Of a DNA stretch of 64,000 nucleotides, positions 42,643-51,285 are shown in pieces. How positions within the stretch are numbered: position 1 is the stretch's first letter; every line of letters begins with the position of its first letter. The translations under genes and the position numbers were made by a program. The notes beneath the pieces were generated by a model. The model was not told the origin of the DNA and did not search any database. It saw nothing but the letters and a program-made list of their open reading frames with translations. Origin of the DNA: Bacteroidales bacterium (GTDB lineage Bacteria; Bacteroidota; Bacteroidia; Bacteroidales; UBA932); contig JAFRNC010000005.1 of assembly GCA_017430365.1 (NCBI GenBank), positions 186,001 through 250,000 of the forward strand, written 5' to 3'.

Positions 42643-44363
42643 ACGCCCAGTCGATAGAAATAATAGAACCAATAGGTGTTGCCGAACTGCCTGGCCAGAG
42701 TCTCGGGCGGTGTTCCGCCACCGTGCTCCCGCATGAAGAGATTGAACGAGTCGACTACGGCCGGATCGATGAATGCCGGCACATTATCCAGGCTTTGCGC
42801 CGTGTCGGCGAAGTCCAGCAGGAAGGCTTCCTGATAACAGCGCGGCACGCCGCCCGGGTATCCCTCGAAAGGACAGAAGCGTACGAACCCTTTCAGGTTC
42901 TTGTCGAGGAGGTTCCATGCCAGCAGGTATTCCAGCGCCATGTGGTTGTCGGGATTCTCCTGGACCAGATATCCCAGCATGGTCTCCATGGCCTGCCGGT
43001 TGAAGAGGAAGTCGTGGTCGTGCAGCCGGACGCTCCGGAGGTATCCGTATCCCGGATCGGCATCGACGGCCGCATCGTTGCCGCACAGCGCCATCCTGGT
43101 CCTGGCCCATCCCCTGTAAAACAGCGTTTTTTCGAGGGTCTTCAGATACTTTCCGGCAACCTTGTGGTTCCCGTTTACCAGGTTGGTCTCCGCCAGCCGC
43201 TTGTAGGCCCTGGCACTCTTCTGGAAGTCCGGGATCAGTTCCTGTGCCTCGAAGGTATAGCGCTGGCAGGAATTGATCATCCCGAGCTGGAAATAAGCTT
43301 CTGAAGGGATCAGCGGGTGGATGTAGTCGTTGGTGTATGGGGGAAGCAGGCCGTCCGGGCCGTTCTGGTAGAAGTCGAACATCCGGTGGGCGTTTCCCGT
43401 CTTGACAAGGGCCAGGTTCACGCTGGCCATCTCAAAAGGCTTTTGGGGATTGTCTTTCAAGGCCTCTGCGAGGATGGCGTTCCACTGGAACCTTCGTGTG
43501 AGGAAGTCATATTTAAGATAGGTTTCCATCTCGTCGTCATAGGAGAGGAAGATACCCAGAGCGCCTGAAACCATCACCGCTGCGAAGGCTGCAGACCCTT
43601 CCCATGCCTTGCTCTGCCGTTTCAACATCGGAGAAACGGCCAGAATCAGCCCCTCGGCTGCAGCTGCAATCCAGGGCCATGCCGGCAGATGATGGTGGAA
43701 CCGGTAGTAGTTGATGCCGTACAGGAGCCTGTAGTAAGGATATCCCATCGTCTTGTGCAGGCATGCGACGCACAGGGCGAAAACGGCCGCCATCAGGAGA
43801 CCCGGCAGCAATTTCCGTTCGCGGACTGAACAGGCGACGATGAACAGGACCGAAAGGGGTCCCAGCAGGAAATAGAGAAGGGCGGTAGCGACGACGGCGA
43901 TGCAGTTTCGAAGAAATGAAGGGCGGATGCGGATGACAACCAGGGCGCAGAGCAGCGACAGCAGTACCGCCACCAACGTGCAGGGCATGGCGTCGGCGTC
44001 GCAGAAGAAAATCAGCAGTATGACCGGCGGTATGAATGTCAGGGCGTATCCGAGCGGTGACAGGTTTCCGGCAAGCTTCGCCGTAACAGCCTGGATCGCA
44101 GCGATCAGCAGCGCAAGGATGAGGCTGCCCGCCGCGGAGTAATAGAAGAACTGGGTCAGGAAACGGCCGCACCAGTCGGCAAATCCGCCGGGAACCGCCA
44201 GGGTCTCGACAAAATAGCGCCATGTGAACTGGAAGAGCTGGAACTGCTCCTGGTTGTATACGTGGTAGGGGTATGCCAGCCGGAAGAAGAGAAAAATGGC
44301 CAGGGCGAACAAGCCCGGGAACAAGCCCGGGAACAAGGTCTTTTTAAGGGATATCCGTTCCAT
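42639..44363 (-). CDS. DUF6057-type membrane protein with TPR-like tail, second copy
   Basis: A 574-residue protein. The first 290 residues carry about nine hydrophobic helices (first near 11-30), with PYHVYNQEQFQLFQFTWRYFVETLAVPGGFADWCGRFLTQFFYY between the first two. The rest is soluble and helical, of TPR type (SVNLALVKTGNAHRMFDFYQNG, SEAYFQLGMINSCQRYTFEAQELIPDFQKSARAYKRLAETNLVNG). It ends RQFGNTYWFYYFYRLGV. The function is unknown. It is 20 nt overlapped with the upstream TolB-like gene and 4 nt with the downstream one. A 12-bp in-frame tandem repeat (44309-44332) encodes FPGLFPGL in the first helix. A paralogue is at 45817. Confidence 0.75.
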   Translation of the reverse strand: MERISLKKTLFPGLFPGLFALAIFLFFRLAYPYHVYNQEQFQLFQFTWRYFVETLAVPGGFADWCGRFLTQFFYYSAAGSLILALLIAAIQAVTAKLAGNLSPLGYALTFIPPVILLIFFCDADAMPCTLVAVLLSLLCALVVIRIRPSFLRNCIAVVATALLYFLLGPLSVLFIVACSVRERKLLPGLLMAAVFALCVACLHKTMGYPYYRLLYGINYYRFHHHLPAWPWIAAAAEGLILAVSPMLKRQSKAWEGSAAFAAVMVSGALGIFLSYDDEMETYLKYDFLTRRFQWNAILAEALKDNPQKPFEMASVNLALVKTGNAHRMFDFYQNGPDGLLPPYTNDYIHPLIPSEAYFQLGMINSCQRYTFEAQELIPDFQKSARAYKRLAETNLVNGNHKVAGKYLKTLEKTLFYRGWARTRMALCGNDAAVDADPGYGYLRSVRLHDHDFLFNRQAMETMLGYLVQENPDNHMALEYLLAWNLLDKNLKGFVRFCPFEGYPGGVPRCYQEAFLLDFADTAQSLDNVPAFIDPAVVDSFNLFMREHGGGTPPETLARQFGNTYWFYYFYRLGV

Positions 44364-45813
44364 AGTTGAACTGTTCTTTCTTTCCCCGCTTGAGCAGCCT
44401 CCAGGCCTTGTGGCTGTTCAAGGGCACGGGTTCCGTTATGAATTCGGGGATGTTGAAACTCCGAAGCATGGTGTCATAGTACACGCGGGGATTCTTCTGG
44501 GGCAGCAGGAATGGTTTGCCGGGCACGCCGTCCGCATCGATGTGGCAGATATAGGCGCGGGTATGGGTCCCGTCGTCGCGTCGGCTGCCGAATACGAACC
44601 AGCGGTTGTTGCTGCTCCAGTTGTGGTAGCTGTCCGCGGCATCAGGGCTGTTCGCCTCCACAAGGTTCCGTGACTCGCCGGTGGCCAGGTCCAGCAGGCA
44701 CAAGTCCGCGTCTTTGTGCCAGACAGTGAAATTGCCGAACGCCGAGACGGTGTACATCAGGTATTTTCCGTCAAAAGACGGACGCGGGAAAGAAACGCTG
44801 AAACCGGCCGGTGCGGCCAGGACCAGCGTGTCGACATTGTCGCCGAAGCGTCCGCTTTCAGGGTCGAAGGCGATGCGGCAGAGGTTGTAGCGGATTTCAT
44901 TCAGCTGCTGGGGGATGGCCTTGGGTGTGGCGCTGCAGAAATAGAGCGATCTGCCGTCAGGGGAGAAAGCGGGGAAAGTTTCCCAGGCGCCTTCGCTTTT
45001 CAGCAGGGGGCACGAAAGGAGCCTGTTCTTCCGGATGTCGTAGACCACGATGTCGGAAGCATAGTCGAAAACTTCCAGGATATTCTCGGCCCGTTGGTAG
45101 AATCCCTGCCGGGTGGTGTTGGTGGAGTATGCGATGAAGTTGCCGGAAGGGTGCCAGTACGGGTAGACGCAACTAGAGATCGTGGAGTCAGTCTTGGTGT
45201 TGAAGGCTTTCAGTTCCGCCCGTTGCCGGATCAGTGTAGCGCCGTAAGAACCCCGCACATGAAGGCTCAGGTTTTTGGGATCGCACTGGTTGAATGAGTG
45301 GCAGTTGATGCAGCCGTTGACCTCTTCGGTGCTGATGAGTTCCTTCTGCCGGTAGGACGACAGGTCCCTTTCGTAGATGCCGAGTTTACCCATCCCCTCA
45401 TAGGAAGGCAGGATGAGACGGTAGGCCAGTCCGTAGTCGATGTCATCCTCACTGACATAGAAGTGGAACGGGGTGTGCTGCATCCACTGTCCCTCGGTGA
45501 ACCCGTACGCATCCACCAGGATCGCTCCGCCCACATTGGCTTGCAGCAGTTTCTTCCATGCTTTACGTGGGAAACGGGCCATCCGGCCGCAGACGTGCAG
45601 GACGGTACCGTCGTCGCCAGTGAGCGTCACATCGATACGTTCAGCCTTGTCCATAGTGAAGTTGAGCGGCGCTATGGTGGCGGGAATCGTCACGTCCCGG
45701 TAGTCCGGGAAAATGCGGGGCGTCCTTCCCGAGAAAACGGGATCGTGCATGCCGCGTCCGCAGGAAAGGGCCGTGAGCAAAACCAGTATGAACATGGGAA
45801 TTCTTACGCGCAT
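44344..45813 (-). CDS. TolB-like lipoprotein with CxxCH motif, first copy
   Basis: A 489-residue lipoprotein (signal PMFILVLLTALSC) that parallels the protein at 41170 block for block: PRIFPDYRDVTIPATIAPLNF, GIYERDLSSYRQKE, VNGCINCHSFNQCDPKNLSLHVRG (CxxCH near 168), YPYWHPSGNFIAYSTNTTRQGF, FPAFSPDGRSLYFCS, FPRPSFDGKYLMYTV, NWSSNNRWFVFGSRRDDGTHTRAY and the shared HIDADGV then LLPQKNPRVYYD. It appears to be a periplasmic or surface beta-propeller. The two copies are clearly related but differ along the whole length, so the duplication is old. The gene lies 3 nt behind the first DUF6057 copy. Confidence 0.72.
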   Translation of the reverse strand: MRVRIPMFILVLLTALSCGRGMHDPVFSGRTPRIFPDYRDVTIPATIAPLNFTMDKAERIDVTLTGDDGTVLHVCGRMARFPRKAWKKLLQANVGGAILVDAYGFTEGQWMQHTPFHFYVSEDDIDYGLAYRLILPSYEGMGKLGIYERDLSSYRQKELISTEEVNGCINCHSFNQCDPKNLSLHVRGSYGATLIRQRAELKAFNTKTDSTISSCVYPYWHPSGNFIAYSTNTTRQGFYQRAENILEVFDYASDIVVYDIRKNRLLSCPLLKSEGAWETFPAFSPDGRSLYFCSATPKAIPQQLNEIRYNLCRIAFDPESGRFGDNVDTLVLAAPAGFSVSFPRPSFDGKYLMYTVSAFGNFTVWHKDADLCLLDLATGESRNLVEANSPDAADSYHNWSSNNRWFVFGSRRDDGTHTRAYICHIDADGVPGKPFLLPQKNPRVYYDTMLRSFNIPEFITEPVPLNSHKAWRLLKRGKKEQFNYGTDIP

Positions 45814-45816
45814 GGC

Positions 45817-47526
45817 TTACTTGAAGAAATAATAAAACCAGTAAGTGTCACCGTACTGCTTCTGCATCGTAGCAAGGGGTACGTTGGCGTTGAAGTCCCG
45901 GATAAAGGATTCGAAGCGCGTGGCTATGGCCGGCGTAATGAATTCCGGGAGATCGCCGGCGGGATATCCTGAGCGGTTCCAGTCGAGGAGGAATCCTTCC
46001 TGCCAGGCTTTGGGAACTGTCGAAGTAAAGGCTTCGAAGGGGCAGGCCGCCACGAACTCGCCGGTGTATTTATGGAGAAGGTTCCAGGCGAGCAGGTAAT
46101 TCAGGGCCGTGATATTACCAGGATGCTCGACCAGCAACTGCCGGAGCGAAGAGTCGGCGTTGTTGTAGTCGAAGATATAGTCTTCGCCTTTGTAGCGTTC
46201 AAAACGTTTCTGGATGTATTCGTCGGGTACGAAGGGACCGGCAGGGTCTTTCAGCAAGGCTATCCGCTCATCAGCCCATCGCCGGTAGAAAAGGGTATGG
46301 CTGAGCGCCGTCAGATATTTCCGGGCCATTTCGAAATTTTCGTTGACCAGGCTGATTTCCGCAAGCAACTTGAAGACCGGGGCGCTGTTCTGGTAGTCCG
46401 GTATGGCGTTGAGCGCCTCGAAGCAGTAACGCCGGGCGTTGTTTACCATCCCAAGCTGGTAGAAGATCTCCGCGGTGGAGAGTCCGTCGTGGTGGGGGGT
46501 GTTTTCGTTGGGCAGGAGCGTTTCAAGGCCGTCCTGCCGGAACTCGAACATGTGGCCGCCCAGATGACCCGTCTTGCAGAGGGCGAGATTGAGGCAGGCG
46601 GTTTCCCCATAGGTCTTCGGGGCTCTGCGGGTGGCTTCGGTGACGATGCGGTTCCAGGCACGCTTGCCGGCGAGGCTGTTGTAGCGCAGGATCTGCTCGT
46701 CGTTCCGGCTGCTGCATAGCATGACAGCCGGGACGGCAATCAGCACGACGGCTGCGTAGGCGGCCCGCCAGGCCCGGTCCTTGCCGGCCGGGACCGGGCT
46801 TTCGGCAAGGGCGACGACACCGGCCGCCGCCAGGGCGGCAACCCATGGCCACACCGGCATCTGGACGTGTACTTTATAGTAACTCAGCCCGTAGAACAGC
46901 CTTCCCAAAGGATAAGTGAAGAACAGACCTGCAACCACCGGACATGCTATCGCCAGCAGTACGGCCACGACAGCGAAACGCCGGTTATGCTCCTGGATGG
47001 CGACGATGGCGGCGAAAAGGATTACGAGGCTGCCCAGCAGCAGATACAGGACCGGAATCAGGATGAGGGTCAGGATGCGGCGTGTTCTTGTGGACCGGAT
47101 TCCCTTGACGGCGAGGGCCGCGGCAAGCGTGAGGCAGAATGCGGTCAGGAGGCTTACCGTGGGGAAACGGAGGCAGAGTACCATCATCAGAATGATGGAA
47201 GGGAGGAAGGTGGCCGCGCCGATGACGGCATCCTTCCGCGTACATATCCGCCGCATGAGAATGCGGATCAGGACCAGGAGTATGGCGAGGATGATGGCGC
47301 CTGACCAGGCGTGGTAGAAGAACTGGGTCAGGAACCGTCCGATATAATCGGAGAAACCGCCGGGGACGGACACGGTTTCGGCGAAATAGGCCCATGTGTT
47401 TTCAAACAGCTGCAATTGTTCCAGGTTGATGGTATGGAAAGCATACCATACGGCAAAGAAAACCGTGGCTGCAACCAGCAGCAGCAACGAAACTGACAAG
47501 TCTGTGATTCTTTGCGGACGGGTCAT
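45817..47526 (-). CDS. DUF6057-type membrane protein with TPR-like tail, first copy
   Basis: A 569-residue paralogue of the protein at 42639: AFHTINLEQLQLFENTWAYFAETVSVPGGFSDYIGRFLTQFFYHAWSG between the first helices, about nine helices to residue 290, then TPR-like helices (TACLNLALCKTGHLGGHMFEFRQDG, STAEIFYQLGMVNNARRYCFEALNAIPDYQNSAPVFKLLAEISL) and the end MQKQYGDTYWFYYFFK. The long frame reaches 47565, but the -7 box lies at 47547-47554, so the ATG at 47526 (MTRPQR) is the start. It heads the upstream operon, whose operator is at 47581. Confidence 0.75.
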   Translation of the reverse strand: MTRPQRITDLSVSLLLLVAATVFFAVWYAFHTINLEQLQLFENTWAYFAETVSVPGGFSDYIGRFLTQFFYHAWSGAIILAILLVLIRILMRRICTRKDAVIGAATFLPSIILMMVLCLRFPTVSLLTAFCLTLAAALAVKGIRSTRTRRILTLILIPVLYLLLGSLVILFAAIVAIQEHNRRFAVVAVLLAIACPVVAGLFFTYPLGRLFYGLSYYKVHVQMPVWPWVAALAAAGVVALAESPVPAGKDRAWRAAYAAVVLIAVPAVMLCSSRNDEQILRYNSLAGKRAWNRIVTEATRRAPKTYGETACLNLALCKTGHLGGHMFEFRQDGLETLLPNENTPHHDGLSTAEIFYQLGMVNNARRYCFEALNAIPDYQNSAPVFKLLAEISLVNENFEMARKYLTALSHTLFYRRWADERIALLKDPAGPFVPDEYIQKRFERYKGEDYIFDYNNADSSLRQLLVEHPGNITALNYLLAWNLLHKYTGEFVAACPFEAFTSTVPKAWQEGFLLDWNRSGYPAGDLPEFITPAIATRFESFIRDFNANVPLATMQKQYGDTYWFYYFFK

Positions 47527-47546
47527 GGCCGGAATTCCTACTTTTA

Positions 47547-47554
47547 CAAAGGTA
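47547..47554 (-). promoter_or_regulatory. -7 box of the DUF6057-TolB-regulator operon
   Basis: TACCTTTG on the minus strand. Expected start near 47540, leader about 14 nt. The operator ends 26 nt upstream, exactly as at the ROK promoter. Confidence 0.65.
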
Positions 47555-47580
47555 GAAAAAAACACGCGCTGTCAGCACAC

Positions 47581-47609
47581 GATTTGAGTGTTAAAATACG
47601 CAATTTGCG
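47581..47609 (+). promoter_or_regulatory. Probable XylR-type operator, site 2
   Basis: Half-sites ATTTGAG (47582-47588) and ATTTGCG (47603-47609), 21 bp apart, flank TGTTAAAATACGC. Identical to site 1 at 24 of 29 bases and in the same orientation. It would let the regulator control its own operon. Confidence 0.68.
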
Positions 47610-47704
47610 CTATTATTGGTCGTCTTGTTGAAAAAAAGCAAAAAAGCCAGTCGGGGTACCGTCGTTTTGGCGTAAATTCGTAACAGGTTTTGACTTTCCA
47701 TCCG

Positions 47705-48445
47705 ATGCTGCTCTTTCCAAACGCCAAAATCAATCTGGGTCTCAATGTCTTGAGAAAACGTTCCGACGGGTACCACGACATCGAGTCGCTCTTCCTCCCC
47801 GTGCCTTCCCTCTGCGACGTCCTCGAACTGGTCCGTTCCGACACTTTCGGAATGCATGTGTACAATGCTTCGATAGAAGGGGAAAATCTCTGTTCCAGGG
47901 CCTGGAAACTGATGCATGACAGATTCGGGATCCCGCCGGTGGAAATACATCTGTACAAGAATATACCGATGGGGGCCGGTCTCGGGGGTGGTTCGGCCGA
48001 CGCCGCCTTCACAATCGCCGGGCTCGACGCCCTTTTCGGGCTGAGGATCCCTAAGGAGGAACTGGCCGCGCTTGCCGCGCAGCTTGGCAGCGACTGCGCC
48101 TTTTTCATATTCAACCGTCCCATGATGGCCCGCGGCCGCGGCGAAATGCTGACTCCGGTAGATTTTTCGCTGGAAGGACGTGATTTGCGCATATATCCCC
48201 AGCCGGTTTTCGTTTCGACCCGGGAAGCCTATTCGGGAATCACGCCTCACGAACCCCTGCACCGTATACAGGATATCGTCAAGCTTCCCTTTTCAGAGTG
48301 GAAAGGCCTTCTGGTCAATGATTTCGAGGAGACGGTCTTCGCACGCCACCCCTCCCTTGCCGAGGCGAAGGAAGCGCTTTATGAAGGCGGGGCGATCTAT
48401 GCCGCGATGACTGGAAGCGGCTCGGCGCTTTTTGCAATCTATTGA
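47705..48445 (+). CDS. ispE: 4-diphosphocytidyl-2-C-methyl-D-erythritol kinase
   Basis: A 246-residue GHMP kinase of the MEP isoprenoid pathway. It shows FPNAKINLGLNVLRKRSDGYHDIESLF (residues 4-30), the ATP loop PMGAGLGGGSADAAFTI (near 89), GSDCAFFIFNRPMMARGRGE and the C-terminal AAMTGSGSALFAIY. The lysine-asparagine pair of motif 1 and the aspartate of SDC are intact. The ATG at 47705 (MLLFPNAK) fits the family; an upstream in-frame TTG at 47690 is less likely. It is divergent from the PUL operons; no strong -7 box was seen before it (TAAATTCG at 47673 has one mismatch). Confidence 0.94.
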   Translation: MLLFPNAKINLGLNVLRKRSDGYHDIESLFLPVPSLCDVLELVRSDTFGMHVYNASIEGENLCSRAWKLMHDRFGIPPVEIHLYKNIPMGAGLGGGSADAAFTIAGLDALFGLRIPKEELAALAAQLGSDCAFFIFNRPMMARGRGEMLTPVDFSLEGRDLRIYPQPVFVSTREAYSGITPHEPLHRIQDIVKLPFSEWKGLLVNDFEETVFARHPSLAEAKEALYEGGAIYAAMTGSGSALFAIY

Positions 48446-48451
48446 TCCGGT

Positions 48452-49276
48452 TCAGAACGAGGTGCGCAGGGTCGCCATCAAAACCTGCAGCGTGGCGTCC
48501 TTGAGGATGACCTCCTTGTCCCCGTCAAGCAGGTAGAGTGACGGAATGGCACGCAGCCAGTAAAGCGTGTCGCTCTTCAGCACCTGGTCGGGATCATAAC
48601 CGCATACCCATTCGGAGGGATAATTCGGAAGATAGTCGAGCCAGGCCTGCACGTCTTCGTCGGGATAGATATTCACCACCAGCAGTTCCCCGGATTTGAT
48701 GCGCTCTGCGATCGCCGGGTCGCCGGAAAGGGATTCCGTGATCTCCTTGCAGTTCGGGCATCCGGGATTGCTGAAGAAGAGAAGCGTGCGGCGGGGGGCC
48801 GGATTCCGTGCATCAATGGTCTGATAGAGGGTCCTGGACCTGCCGGTAGGGGTGATATAACTGAAATCGGAAGCAGGAGTTCCGATGCGGTTTAGCGAGA
48901 GGAAGGGGAGCAGCCAGATGGCCCTCTCGCGTTGGGACTCGGATGTCAGCGGGCAGGATGCCATTTGGCTGGCGACAGGCAGATAGAGTTCTTCGTTGCG
49001 GTACGGGCTGTTCGGATCCAGAAGATATTTCTCCTCCAGCGCTGTCACGGTCGCCCATTCAAGGCTGTCAGTCTTCGATGCGTTCAGGAGACTGTCCTGA
49101 CGCGCGAGGGCCACTTCCAGGGGGACGAAGTGGAGATCGACTATATACTGTTCGAATTGCGACTGCCGGGACGCGTCCGACCTGGAGCCCATCTCGGAGA
49201 GGGAGGGTCCCTTGTCAGGTTTGCATCCGGCAATGATCAGGAGTGCCAGCAGGGCGGCCAAATGACATTTTGTCAT
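48452..49276 (-). CDS. Thioredoxin-like lipoprotein (DUF5106-like)
   Basis: A 274-residue lipoprotein (signal CHLAALLALLIIAGC, lipid cysteine near 18). A helical N-terminal part (residues 30-140, FEQYIVDLHFVPLEVALARQD) resembles the Bacteroidota DUF5106 domain; a thioredoxin-like domain follows with FSNPGCPNCKEITESL (CPNC redox pair near 185), VVNIYPDEDVQAW and IPSLYLLDGDKEVIL. It is probably a periplasmic or outer-membrane-anchored disulfide oxidoreductase; the partner is unknown. The ATG at 49276 is chosen because it begins the signal peptide; a longer frame runs into the groES promoter region. Confidence 0.75.
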   Translation of the reverse strand: MTKCHLAALLALLIIAGCKPDKGPSLSEMGSRSDASRQSQFEQYIVDLHFVPLEVALARQDSLLNASKTDSLEWATVTALEEKYLLDPNSPYRNEELYLPVASQMASCPLTSESQRERAIWLLPFLSLNRIGTPASDFSYITPTGRSRTLYQTIDARNPAPRRTLLFFSNPGCPNCKEITESLSGDPAIAERIKSGELLVVNIYPDEDVQAWLDYLPNYPSEWVCGYDPDQVLKSDTLYWLRAIPSLYLLDGDKEVILKDATLQVLMATLRTSF

Positions 49277-49297
49277 AATAAGGGGGTTGGCATTTAA

Positions 49298-49318
49298 TTT
49301 GCCGTATCCTGGGGCAAA
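49298..49318. promoter_or_regulatory. Inverted repeat with 9-nt spacer upstream of groES
   Basis: TTTGCC (49298-49303), nine bases, then GGCAAA (49313-49318). It is not the CIRCE sequence but has the same 9-nt spacing and lies 32 bp before groES. It also overlaps the minus-strand -7 box at 49315. Confidence 0.35.
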
Positions 49319-49322
49319 AATA
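49315..49322 (-). promoter_or_regulatory. -7 box of the thioredoxin-like lipoprotein gene
   Basis: TATTTTTG on the minus strand, giving a leader of about 32 nt before the ATG at 49276. No -33 element was clear. Confidence 0.45.
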
Positions 49323-49349
49323 AACAATAAAACGTAAAAAATATCCATC

Positions 49350-51265
<1,916 letters not shown>

Positions 51266-51285
51266 TACCTCCGATTCGGAGATAA

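Noticed and set aside
41170..45813. CxxCH lipoproteins as true c-type cytochromes
   Set aside because: The motif occurs once per protein in a conserved CHSF context without an obvious distal ligand or maturation genes; haem binding is only a possibility.
23002..47609. The accessory locus as an integrated mobile element
   Set aside because: No integrase, transposase, tRNA-end attachment repeat or mobilisation gene borders it; base composition looks like the flanks by eye.
51269..51281. Hairpin between groEL and dnaE as terminator
   Set aside because: Only six base pairs with a one-base loop and no T-run on either strand.
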